From: Herbaspirillum sp. Sphag64
GTDB lineage: Bacteria; Pseudomonadota; Gammaproteobacteria; Burkholderiales; Burkholderiaceae_D
Direction of reading: 5' to 3'
NCBI RefSeq assembly: GCF_014192645.1
Contig: NZ_JACHYE010000002.1
Coordinates: 255,259 to 319,258 of the forward strand
DNA: 64,000 nt
A model generated the notes under the pieces. That model had not been told where the DNA came from, ran no database searches, and was given only the letters and a program-made list of their open reading frames with translations. Shown here one piece after another: positions 18,734-26,277 of the stretch. The position numbers were made by a program, and so were the translations under genes. Every line of letters begins with the position of its first letter. The stretch's first letter is position 1.

Positions 18734-19061
18734 AGTTTTCTACCCGGCGAGAGAGCAAATATCACCCTCATAAATCGTTCATAGAACAGTCGTTGAAGTA
18801 CAGGGAAAGTTTATGCTGAGTGCGATTTTTGAAAAATAGGACTGGACTTAAATGCAATGACGTAGTCCTGAGACGATACTGAAAATATCTTTTATAACCT
18901 CCTGCGCATTCGGCTGCAGAGCACATCAATCCAATAAATTTACATATTATTTTTAGAAATATTACGAACTCATCTCAGCAGAATGTGTCCATCAGCACTG
19001 CCCAGTGCACGGTAAAGAGCTGCACCCTCTGATGCAGTCCCTATCTTTGAAGAAAGTAGCG
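18734..19061. other. Divergent intergenic region between invF and the candidate effector
   Basis: The 328 bases between two outward-facing genes must hold promoters for both the inv operon and the gene at 19062. The region is AT-rich, especially 18930-18975. An inverted pair AGGACT/AGTCCT (18838-18843 and 18864-18869) spans 32 bases and could be an operator. No consensus promoter can be assigned with confidence. Confidence 0.5.
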
Positions 19062-20399
19062 ATGCCCAACAACATCAGTCCAGGAAGCTATGTCGCTTCA
19101 ATTCCGGATGTCAATCATTCTCCGCAACCCAATTCGACGGATATTGGAGACGTTCCAAATTTGCGTAAAGAATTTTCTGGTTTATCGAATTCATCTCAGC
19201 GATTTGTTCCCCACACACCCGATGACCGTGAAATAGGCGAATCGCCAGTTAGTCAACATCAGGGCAATAAGGCGATATCGTCACAGCTAAGCGCAAATAG
19301 CAATCAAAGTAGTGCCGAGTCCAGTGATGTCTCAATTGAGGTTGAGCAAATCGAGAAGCTAACCAAGGACCTGTCTGGTATTACAACGGGCTCATCCGTG
19401 CCTAACCGATCGAAAGGAGAAAGGTCAAAATTGTCTAGTAATATAAGAAAACGTCTCTGCCCAATCTCAACACCAATTACGCAAGCGCTTCGAGTCGGCC
19501 TTTGCACTGGGGCAGGACGCACAGCGAGCTGGCTTGTAAATCAAAACCTTCCGTCAAGCTTGGGCTCCATGACGGCGCCATTAGGCATCGGCACTAGCAT
19601 ACTCAGATCTGGAGGCACCTACGCGCTGATACATAACGCCTCTCGTTCGGTCGAGAGCAAATTAGCACGTCGAGCAGCACGGGTCGGCGGCGTTCTTTGT
19701 AGTGCCCTGATGTTGGCACCAGCCTTGTATGTTGGGAGAAATCCGTCATCGGCTCTAGCCAAGCATATCTTGCGCAACAATATGGCTGATCTGGCTTATG
19801 TCGCTGTTCGCGATCCGCTTCAAAATATGCTGCGTAATTTTGGTCCCCGCGTATCGCTCAGCGCCAAAGCATCTCCGGGCTCGCCCAACCTGCCCGCATT
19901 CGTCCCACTGAGCGTGGTGTATGCAGTATCAGCGGCTTTATGGTTACTAGCATTTAAAACGCAAATCGACCCAGTATCACTGACACTTGGTCCACTTGCC
20001 TATAGCGCCATCCATACAATCGCGCCGGCGGCAGTGATCGAAGCCACTGAGGCGGCAGCGTCCACCGTCATATTTTCAGCGTTTCCTGGCTCGCTTCAAT
20101 TTAACAATTTCTCAATAGAGATACCACAACCGCATGTCTTCTTGACGACGGCAGCGATGCGAATTTTTGCGACCGGGCTACTGCAGCTTGGCAATTATGT
20201 CGCACATCTCTTTTTCGATATGCCAGAAGGTATGCCCATTATTGCGTTCGGTATTGTGATGTTTTTTCTGGAATGGCTAGGTGCAGTAGCGCAACAGGCT
20301 ATTGTGAATATTTCAGCAATAGAGTCTCAAAATCCACCCATAACTGAAATAGACACCCACGAATCAGAATCCGATGGCATTCGCTTACAATCCAGATAA
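19062..20399 (+). CDS. Unrecognised protein beside T3SS, candidate secreted effector
   Basis: I do not recognise this 445-residue protein. The first ~115 residues are rich in Ser, Asn, Pro, Gln and Asp and look disordered (starting MPNNISPGSYVASIPDVNHS), a composition common in type III secretion signals. A basic stretch follows (about RSKGERSKLSSNIRKR), then a long Ala/Leu/Ser-rich part with several hydrophobic segments (SVVYAVSAALWLLAF, PIIAFGIVMFFLEWLGAVAQ) that could insert in a membrane. It is transcribed away from invF and ends 1 base before convergent iagB, inside the cluster. I chose ATG at 19062; GTG at 19005 and ATG at 19032 are in frame. Alternatives: an inner-membrane accessory or a structural protein of the system. 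Confidence 0.75.
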   Translation: MPNNISPGSYVASIPDVNHSPQPNSTDIGDVPNLRKEFSGLSNSSQRFVPHTPDDREIGESPVSQHQGNKAISSQLSANSNQSSAESSDVSIEVEQIEKLTKDLSGITTGSSVPNRSKGERSKLSSNIRKRLCPISTPITQALRVGLCTGAGRTASWLVNQNLPSSLGSMTAPLGIGTSILRSGGTYALIHNASRSVESKLARRAARVGGVLCSALMLAPALYVGRNPSSALAKHILRNNMADLAYVAVRDPLQNMLRNFGPRVSLSAKASPGSPNLPAFVPLSVVYAVSAALWLLAFKTQIDPVSLTLGPLAYSAIHTIAPAAVIEATEAAASTVIFSAFPGSLQFNNFSIEIPQPHVFLTTAAMRIFATGLLQLGNYVAHLFFDMPEGMPIIAFGIVMFFLEWLGAVAQQAIVNISAIESQNPPITEIDTHESESDGIRLQSR

Positions 20400-20400
20400 C

Positions 20401-20916
20401 TTACTTTCCTGTACCAGCTAATCGGAGTGGCTTCGCTTTGAGGATCTGATATTGCTTGACCACTTTCTGGGCATAACGATCACGCAATTCATCACGTTGC
20501 TTGCCTAATCCAGCACCTGCGTTGTATGCACCGACAGCACGCCATGTATACCCAAAACGCGCGATGAATTGGGCCAGAATTTCGGCGCCAACCATTACTG
20601 ATAGACAAGAATCGCTCAATAACAATTCGCGTGTGACGCCTTGCTTCTCAAGCCGTTGAAGGTGCGAACTATTGATCTGCATGAGACCAATATCTTGTGT
20701 TCCATTTCGGTTGACATTCACAGCCTTCGGGTTCATCGATGACTCGACGTACGCGATCGCTTCGAGTAACAAAGGGTCAATGGCGTGCTTCTTGCCTGCC
20801 TCATCAAAGCATCTGGCGTGTACATTCGTCATGGCAAGCAGTATTACCATTGTCGATAGTATGTAACGTAAGACTAGTCGTTTCGACGCGGAGATCGGAT
20901 TCCATATGTCTGTCAT
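20401..20916 (-). CDS. iagB: IagB-type lytic transglycosylase of the T3SS
   Basis: This periplasmic SLT-family muramidase locally opens peptidoglycan for assembly of the secretion apparatus. The 171-residue product has an N-terminal hydrophobic export signal (YILSTMVILLAMTNVHA) and the catalytic glutamate in EAIAYVESSMNPKAV, then GTQDIGLMQINSSHL and WRAVGAYNAGAG, the standard family signatures. It resembles Salmonella IagB. ATG at 20916 is used; Met23 would shorten the signal sequence to begin at MVILLAMT. It converges on the candidate effector and marks the right end of recognisable secretion genes. Confidence 0.92.
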   Translation of the reverse strand: MTDIWNPISASKRLVLRYILSTMVILLAMTNVHARCFDEAGKKHAIDPLLLEAIAYVESSMNPKAVNVNRNGTQDIGLMQINSSHLQRLEKQGVTRELLLSDSCLSVMVGAEILAQFIARFGYTWRAVGAYNAGAGLGKQRDELRDRYAQKVVKQYQILKAKPLRLAGTGK

Positions 20917-21227
20917 TGTTTAGCAAAGCCAATGGTGATATCTGAGCTTTTCATCTAAAGCTATCCACTTTTCGCACATGCTAAAAGCTGAAAACATAGT
21001 AGCGAATACAGCTCCCTGAGAAAACCGGACAGCGATCAATTGATTGGCTCAAACACTAGGTCTGGTACCAAATGCAGGTTTTTAACTCTCCGTTTGATTT
21101 ATATGTTTGCAAACCGGATGACTTAGACAGCAATTGTAATGGCCTAATGGTTTACTGCATTCTTGGTACTGGTCGCGTTTCATTGCGCGATTTATGTTGT
21201 CAGCATCATTCAACACAAGGAAGTGCA
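20917..21227. other. Intergenic region at the right end of the T3SS cluster
   Basis: About 311 bases without a supported gene. A frame from 21072 continues into the oxidoreductase below, but the extra 52 residues (Cys-rich, no homology I recognise) are probably leader rather than coding. No tRNA, repeat or integrase remnant that would mark an island boundary is visible. Confidence 0.5.
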
Positions 21228-21953
21228 ATGCAAAGAAACGTTTTTCTGGCTGGTGCTGCCGGCGCGATTGGCAGCAGACTAGGACCAATGTTGGTGGCTG
21301 CAGGCTATGCTGTCAGTGGTACCACAAGAAGTCCAGAACGTGCACTGGAGCTTGAGTCGAAGGGAGTTACTCCGATCCTGGTAAATGTATTTGACCGTGA
21401 TGCCCTGATTGAGGCCGTTGTACGGTGTGCCCCTTCGGTAGTGATCCATCAACTGACGGATTTACCGAACAATTTGGACCCTGCATTGATGAACGATGCC
21501 GTCGTGAAAAATGCGAGAATTCGCCGTGAGGGAACCCGCAATCTGGTGGATGCTGCGCTGGCTGCGAGTTGTCCTAGAATCATTGCACAGAGTATTGCCT
21601 GGGCATATGCGCCATCAACACTATCTTGCAAGGAGGAGGCAGAACTTGATACGCACGCCACAGGCGCAAGGAAGATCAGCATCGATGGCGTGATTGCGCT
21701 CGAAACCTGCTTGCTGACAACACCAGGTCTGGTCACCACGTTACTCAGGTATGGACAGCTTTACGGTCCAGGCACCGCCCATCTGAAAGTGAACGGCAGT
21801 GTCCCGATACATATCGATGCCGCTGCTCACGCAGCGATACTGGCATTGAAACAAGATGCGTCTGGCATCTTCAACATTACGGAAGATAGCGCAAGTGTGA
21901 GCAATCACAAAGCACGCGCTATATTGGGATGGACTCCTGATTTTCGGCTATAG
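21228..21953 (+). CDS. NAD(P)-binding epimerase/reductase-like protein
   Basis: A 241-residue Rossmann-fold protein of the extended/atypical short-chain dehydrogenase type. The N-terminal nucleotide-binding motif is GAAGAIGSRLGPML, followed by GTTRSPERALELESKGVTPILVNVFD as expected of the second strand and its specificity loop. A typical YxxxK active site is not evident. ATG at 21228 has AAGGAAG about 4-5 bases upstream. It is shorter than the usual ~290-320 residues of NAD-dependent epimerases, ending at a WTPDF motif typical of their C-termini, so a middle part appears reduced. Substrate unknown; it stands alone on the plus strand. Confidence 0.8.
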   Translation: MQRNVFLAGAAGAIGSRLGPMLVAAGYAVSGTTRSPERALELESKGVTPILVNVFDRDALIEAVVRCAPSVVIHQLTDLPNNLDPALMNDAVVKNARIRREGTRNLVDAALAASCPRIIAQSIAWAYAPSTLSCKEEAELDTHATGARKISIDGVIALETCLLTTPGLVTTLLRYGQLYGPGTAHLKVNGSVPIHIDAAAHAAILALKQDASGIFNITEDSASVSNHKARAILGWTPDFRL

Positions 21954-22020
21954 TCATCATGCGTATATGCATGAAACGTCGGACATATGCAGCAAGAGGT
22001 AGCACGGTGCCATCCGACTA

Positions 22021-22929
22021 TCAGGATTGGCTCCAACCGATCCACTTTAACAAGGTCGCTCCGAATAGATTGATCAGCAAGCCAATCATCAGCAAGATTG
22101 CACCTGCCAATTGAACGGCCCCCAACACTTCGTGAAAACTCAACCAGCCAGTGGTCAACCCAACCAGAGGTACTAGCAAACTAAAAGGAGCGACCCGGTT
22201 GATCGGATAGCGCGAAAGCAGGAAATTCCAGGCCGCATACCCAAACAAAGTGGATGCCCAGGCAATATAAATTACTGCGCCCAATGATTGCAAACTGAAA
22301 TGCTGCACCGATTGCCATATCGCTGACCCACCATCAACGTACCAAGCCAATGCCAGCAGTGGCATTGGTGGCACCAGGCTTGACCACACAACGAATGCCA
22401 GTTGGTTCATAGGGCCATATCGTCCGACCGCACGGCTGACGATATTGCCACAAGCCCACATGACCGCTGCTGCAATAGTCAGCAGAAATCCTGTCAACGG
22501 CATGGCGACACCATGTGCACTGCCAATCAGGATCAGGCCGCCAGCTGCCAGTAACAGACCGACAAGTTGATTGGCATGCCACTTCTCTTTGAGAAAAAAT
22601 GCAGTCAGCAACAAGGTAAATAATGCTTGGGATTGCAATACCAGTGATGCCAGACCAGAAGGCATGCCCACGTGAATTGCGGTAAACAAAAAGGCAAACT
22701 GGCCAACAGAGATCGTCATGCCATAGGCGATGTATAGCCGCAGCGGTACCTTGGGTGGCCGCAGAAAAAGAAGCGCCGGGAATGCCGCAAGTACAAAGCG
22801 TACGGCTGCCAGCAACAAGGGAGGGACGCCATGAAGGCCTACTTTGATGATGGCAAAGTTGACACCCCACACCGCAATGATAATTAACGCCAAACCAAGG
22901 TGCGCAGGCCGCATCGCTGTTGTAGTCAT
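22021..22929 (-). CDS. eamA: EamA-family metabolite exporter
   Basis: A drug/metabolite transporter with two EamA repeats and about ten membrane helices over 302 residues. The sequence follows E. coli EamA (YdeD, an O-acetylserine/cysteine exporter) closely from memory: VWGVNFAIIKVGLHGVPPLLLA, YGMTISVGQFAFLF, GMPSGLASLVLQSQALFT and RVAPFSLLVPLVGL. It therefore probably sits in the inner membrane and exports small amphipathic metabolites, but substrate is inferred only from family. ATG at 22929; Met6 is possible. No operon partner. Confidence 0.9.
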   Translation of the reverse strand: MTTTAMRPAHLGLALIIIAVWGVNFAIIKVGLHGVPPLLLAAVRFVLAAFPALLFLRPPKVPLRLYIAYGMTISVGQFAFLFTAIHVGMPSGLASLVLQSQALFTLLLTAFFLKEKWHANQLVGLLLAAGGLILIGSAHGVAMPLTGFLLTIAAAVMWACGNIVSRAVGRYGPMNQLAFVVWSSLVPPMPLLALAWYVDGGSAIWQSVQHFSLQSLGAVIYIAWASTLFGYAAWNFLLSRYPINRVAPFSLLVPLVGLTTGWLSFHEVLGAVQLAGAILLMIGLLINLFGATLLKWIGWSQS

Positions 22930-23395
22930 TGAACATTCCGCCCTATTTGATTTCCGGCGGTATTGAACCGGAAGACAAAACGCGGCAAGCGAATCGTTGA
23001 AGATGAGGAGAGGTTATCGACACGTTTCTTGGCAATGGCAATTGCAGAGAGCATGATAGATTCCAGAAGGAAATATCTAAAACATCATCTTATCTGCTTG
23101 CTACAAAATCGCACAGAGTCACTTTGCACCAGTACAGTTAAGGTATTTCACTTGGTCTGGCAACCGCGAATAAAAAACCCGCGAAACCATGACGATTCGC
23201 GGGTCTGCTTAATTTGGTGCCGGTATATTTCCCGACCGCCGGCTCCGGTAGGTGCAATACTGAATTGCGCGATGCTCGGCATTGTAGGAAACAGTTTTTA
23301 CAGGAATATGACCAATTCCTGAACTAGAGAAATGTGCCCAAAACGACACAAGGATCAACAAACGAGAAATGCAAGAAGTCCCAGAAGCCGTTACT
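22930..23395. other. Intergenic region upstream of eamA
   Basis: 466 bases with no supported gene. It should contain the eamA promoter near 22930-23050 and holds a terminator at 23172-23204. Open frames present here (for example from 22963) show no protein-like composition. Confidence 0.5.
23172..23204 (-). terminator. Rho-independent terminator, minus strand
   Basis: A 9-base perfect stem (ACCCGCGAA with TTCGCGGGT) around a 10-base loop is followed on the minus strand by six T. It lies about 190 bases downstream of the small gene at 23396-23617. Confidence 0.85.
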
Positions 23396-23617
23396 TTATT
23401 CTTTCAGCAATGCAATGGCATCCTCTGCGACACTGCGCAAATTGTTGATAGTGGCATTAAGCTCAGCCAACTCACCCGCGCTGGGTGGCAAATCCATCCC
23501 CCCTTTGACCTGCGACGCTTTGACGATGGTCGCCGCCATATGCCATGCCGCGCGGTTGTGTGCATTGATCAATTCTTTGCGGATACGCTCCAGCGCAATT
23601 TTCTTGGTGTCGTCCAT
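23396..23617 (-). CDS. Small hypothetical protein
   Basis: A 73-residue helical protein, start chosen at ATG 23617 (the frame extends five codons to a TTG). It contains IRKELINAHNRAAWHMAATI and a second helix LNATINNLRSVAEDAIALL separated by GGMDLPPSAGE. It is protein-like in composition and followed by a good terminator, which supports a real transcription unit. Function unknown; no signal peptide or membrane segment. The Shine-Dalgarno is weak (GAAAG/GAG). Confidence 0.55.
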   Translation of the reverse strand: MDDTKKIALERIRKELINAHNRAAWHMAATIVKASQVKGGMDLPPSAGELAELNATINNLRSVAEDAIALLKE

Positions 23618-23840
23618 CTCGGCTTTCTGCAATCAAAACAAGGAGACCATGGCGGCCACGCGCATTTCAGTGCGGAAATATAGTACATGAAAACTTTCCT
23701 GCTCTACGCTGGAAAGAATTTGCAATGATTTCCTGTTACCTCTCATTACTTTATCCAACTACTTCGTAACCGGCGAGTCATTTACAATTGCTTCACACAT
23801 CATTCAAGACTGTCATTTTCGATCTCAGGAGAACCCAGGC

Positions 23841-24464
23841 ATGCATCGCTTGCATCCATCCCTATCTATTTCCTTCATGACTACCCTGATACCATTAAGC
23901 ATTCTGGTCTCCATGGCAGGTTGTGCATCTTCAAAGCCTTCTTTGTATCATCAGGAAGATTTCAGTGAAACAGATACCTATTCGCGTACTTTCAGCGTCA
24001 ATGATGCAGCCTCGTGTGAGGCTGCTCGTCGCGCCTTGCTTGGACAGGGTTATATCATCAGCAAAGCGCAAACAAATTTGATTGACGGCACCAAGAGCTT
24101 CCAGCCTGAGGCTGATCAACATGTCGAGATTGCATTCCACATCGTGTGTGCATCTAATGGCAAGGCAGATCGCTCTAGTGCCGTATTCGTCAGCGCGACG
24201 CAAGATCGCTATGCACTCAAGAAAACAAATAACTCGGCCAGCCTAGGCTTGAGCGTGTTGGGCTCTGTCTCCATGCCGTTCAGCTCTAGCGATGACTCTA
24301 TGGTGAAGGTTGCGAGTGAAACCATCCGGGCTGCTGATTTTTATGACCGTTTCTTCGGAGCCGTGGAACGCTATCTGACACCAGGCGAAGACACCCTTGA
24401 CGGTATCAATCAACATCAACTCGATGGACCTGTCGGAGTATCGGATAAAAAAGACACGCATTAA
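23841..24464 (+). CDS. DUF2242-like lipoprotein
   Basis: A 207-residue probable outer-membrane lipoprotein. The signal sequence ends in the lipobox LVSMAGC at about residues 22-28. The mature part (SRTFSVNDAASCEAARRALLGQGYIISK and VEIAFHIVCAS) matches what I recall of the DUF2242 family, common in Betaproteobacteria and uncharacterised. A clear AGGAGAA ribosome site precedes ATG 23841. It stands alone and converges on ribH across a hairpin. Confidence 0.82.
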   Translation: MHRLHPSLSISFMTTLIPLSILVSMAGCASSKPSLYHQEDFSETDTYSRTFSVNDAASCEAARRALLGQGYIISKAQTNLIDGTKSFQPEADQHVEIAFHIVCASNGKADRSSAVFVSATQDRYALKKTNNSASLGLSVLGSVSMPFSSSDDSMVKVASETIRAADFYDRFFGAVERYLTPGEDTLDGINQHQLDGPVGVSDKKDTH

Positions 24465-24578
24465 GCCAGATGCCAGTAATTGCTGCCGCCAGCATTGACT
24501 CTTCTGGCGAGCGATGCCTGATTTTGAGGCGGGAACAAATATTTAATAAAATCAATAACTTGCACTTTCACAAACAAG

Positions 24579-24620
24579 TTATCCACATAGTTGCCCACAT
24601 TTTTTGTGGGTAACTATGTG
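24579..24620. repeat. Long near-perfect hairpin overlapping a consensus DnaA box
   Basis: Bases 24584-24599 pair with 24605-24620 through a 16-base stem with one G-T wobble and a T5 loop. TTATCCACA at 24579-24587 matches the DnaA-box consensus and overlaps the 5' arm. It lies between convergent genes (DUF2242 protein and ribH), so it may simply act as a two-way transcription block, although no T-run follows the stem. Confidence 0.7.
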
Positions 24621-24714
24621 AAATTGACTGCGTTCGTCACCACTAGCCCGCAGCTAGAGATACCACTGGCAACCAGTTAAACCGATCCGCACTCAATAGA
24701 CGATGCAGCCGTAT

Positions 24715-25245
24715 TTATGCTGCATCACGGATCGCCGAGATCGATTGCGTCGTCCTCAGATTCGCCAGCTTGCTCACGGTGCTGGCGCAGGCTTGCGCAA
24801 CTTCACGCCCCTTGACCACAAAGTGTTCATGGAAAAACTGTTGATGTTCACCATGTGAGTGGAAATGGTGAGGGGTAAGCACTGCTGAAAACACCGGTAC
24901 CTCAGTTTCCAGCTGCACTTGCATCAGTGCACTAATCACAGACTGCGCTACAAAATCATGGCGATAGATACCGCCGTCGACGACGAGGCCAGACGCAACA
25001 ATACCAGCGTATTGGCCTGTTTTTGCCAGTACTTTGGCATGTAACGGAATTTCGAATGCGCCAGGCAATTCAAAAAAATCAATCGACGTCGCTGGAAAGC
25101 CCTGCTTAGCCATTTCAGTCGTAAACGAAAGACGACATTGATCAACGATTTCCTTATGCCAGCTAGCCTGAATAAAGGCTATACGTTGCCTGACTGCGCC
25201 ATGAGGCTCAATTTGCTGAGAGGGAACTACAGATGGATGTGGCAT
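24715..25245 (-). CDS. ribH2: 6,7-dimethyl-8-ribityllumazine synthase, type II (RibH2)
   Basis: It catalyses condensation of 5-amino-6-ribitylaminouracil with 3,4-dihydroxybutanone phosphate, the step before riboflavin. The sequence resembles the type II enzymes of Brucella and Mesorhizobium: DFFELPGAFEIPLHAK, VVDGGIYRHDFVAQSV and VLTPHHFHSHGEHQQFFHEH, the last His-rich loop being typical of RibH2. I chose ATG 25245 (176 residues), preceded by AGGAG about 10 bases upstream; the longer frame to 25302 overlaps the leader. It is controlled by the FMN riboswitch at 25335-25515. No other rib gene is adjacent, so this is a separately regulated lumazine synthase. Confidence 0.93.
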   Translation of the reverse strand: MPHPSVVPSQQIEPHGAVRQRIAFIQASWHKEIVDQCRLSFTTEMAKQGFPATSIDFFELPGAFEIPLHAKVLAKTGQYAGIVASGLVVDGGIYRHDFVAQSVISALMQVQLETEVPVFSAVLTPHHFHSHGEHQQFFHEHFVVKGREVAQACASTVSKLANLRTTQSISAIRDAA

Positions 25246-25334
25246 TGATTCAGGACTCCTGTTTGTTGAAAAAACAGGGCGCGTGGGAAGACGGCTGCTC
25301 AAACGCCAAGGCGCCTGAATACAGCGGAAATCCC

Positions 25335-25515
25335 GTTCTCTTTTATCCGGACTATGACCGTCGGCTCTGGCATCTCACCAGATCTGCTGACCTTGCCTGG
25401 TCATTGCGGTAAACACAATGGTCAGGCAAGCGCTCGCGGGCTCGTCATTCCTGTTTCGCAAGCGAAGCAATAACGACATCACCGCCGGTGGGGAATTACG
25501 CCCCGCCCCGAGAAC
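25335..25515 (-). promoter_or_regulatory. FMN riboswitch (RFN element) upstream of ribH2
   Basis: On the minus strand the conserved RFN blocks appear in order: GGGGCGGGGCG, AATTCCCCACCGGCGGTGA, GCCCGCGAGCGCTTGCC, a variable arm, GGTCAGCAGATCTGGTGAGA, GCCGACGGTCATAGTCCGGA and a closing GAGAAC that pairs with the starting GTTCTC. They agree with the E. coli ribB element recalled from memory. FMN binding should lower ribH2 expression. The 90-base spacer after it has a CCTGTTT/AAACAGG hairpin that would cover the ribosome site, suggesting translational control. Confidence 0.95.
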
Positions 25516-25707
25516 ATCATGATCAAAAAATTGCACATGGATTTCGTGCAAATTTTTGTCAGCAGGGAATTTATCACGATTCAAAATTTACTGCAGGCGG
25601 GCCTTGCGAATATCAATGCTTGAGCAGCGGTATCACTGCTCAATATGCAGGTAATCAGGAAAAGGAAATAGCAAATGTGGAAATGACGAGATAAGGCCGT
25701 AGAAAGC

Positions 25708-26262
25708 CTATAACTGCAAAGTCAAAACCTCTCCGAAAGCAATTGCCTGGGTGTTGGTAGCGGCATGCATGGCCATCTGCAGCACTGGTAAATTCTGCGC
25801 ACGGGCCTGTAACAGACGAATCGTTCCGGCATGGCAGACAATAATAGCCTGACCATGACCGCGCTGTAGCAGATCTCCGCAAAACGAATCGATGCGTTGA
25901 GCAACGTTCAATACGTTTTCACCACCACCAGGGCGATAGCCTACGACATCGGAAGCCCATTGGTCGATTTCCTCACGGGGCAAATCATCCCAGGCACGCT
26001 GCTCCCAGCTGCCAAAATGCATTTCCATCAGTCGCGGGTCATAGCGAACCGGGCCTGCATTCAACGCTGCCGCCAGCGGCTCAGCCAGGAATACGCAACG
26101 TTGCAAGGGACTGGAATAGAGAGGCACATAAGGTGGCAACGCTGGACTGACATTCTCCAATACTGATCGGCACTCCTCTTCGGTCACGGCAAGATCGCTA
26201 CTTCCATAGCACAGACCTTTATCGATCACTGGCAAGGGATGACGAATGAGATGCAGCAGCAT
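25708..26262 (-). CDS. cobC: Alpha-ribazole phosphatase, histidine phosphatase family
   Basis: It removes phosphate from alpha-ribazole 5'-phosphate or adenosylcobalamin 5'-phosphate late in cobalamin assembly. The 184-residue protein has the phosphohistidine motif LIRHPLP at the N-terminus, PLQRCVFLAEPLA, MEMHFGSWEQRAWDDLP and the second catalytic His in IVCHAGTIRLL. ATG 26262 with AAGG about 7 bases upstream is preferred over the TTG two codons earlier. It follows cobS by 15 bases, forming cobT-cobS-cobC, which supports the cobalamin role over another phosphatase. Confidence 0.88.
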   Translation of the reverse strand: MLLHLIRHPLPVIDKGLCYGSSDLAVTEEECRSVLENVSPALPPYVPLYSSPLQRCVFLAEPLAAALNAGPVRYDPRLMEMHFGSWEQRAWDDLPREEIDQWASDVVGYRPGGGENVLNVAQRIDSFCGDLLQRGHGQAIIVCHAGTIRLLQARAQNLPVLQMAMHAATNTQAIAFGEVLTLQL

Positions 26263-26277
26263 ATTCAACCTTTCTGT

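Noticed and set aside
21072-21227. 52-residue upstream extension of the epimerase-like protein
   Set aside because: The Rossmann motif should lie at the very N-terminus, and AAGGAAG precedes ATG 21228.
22963-23322. Open frame of 119 codons on plus
   Set aside because: Basic, irregular composition, no ribosome site, and it spans a minus-strand terminator; probably non-coding.
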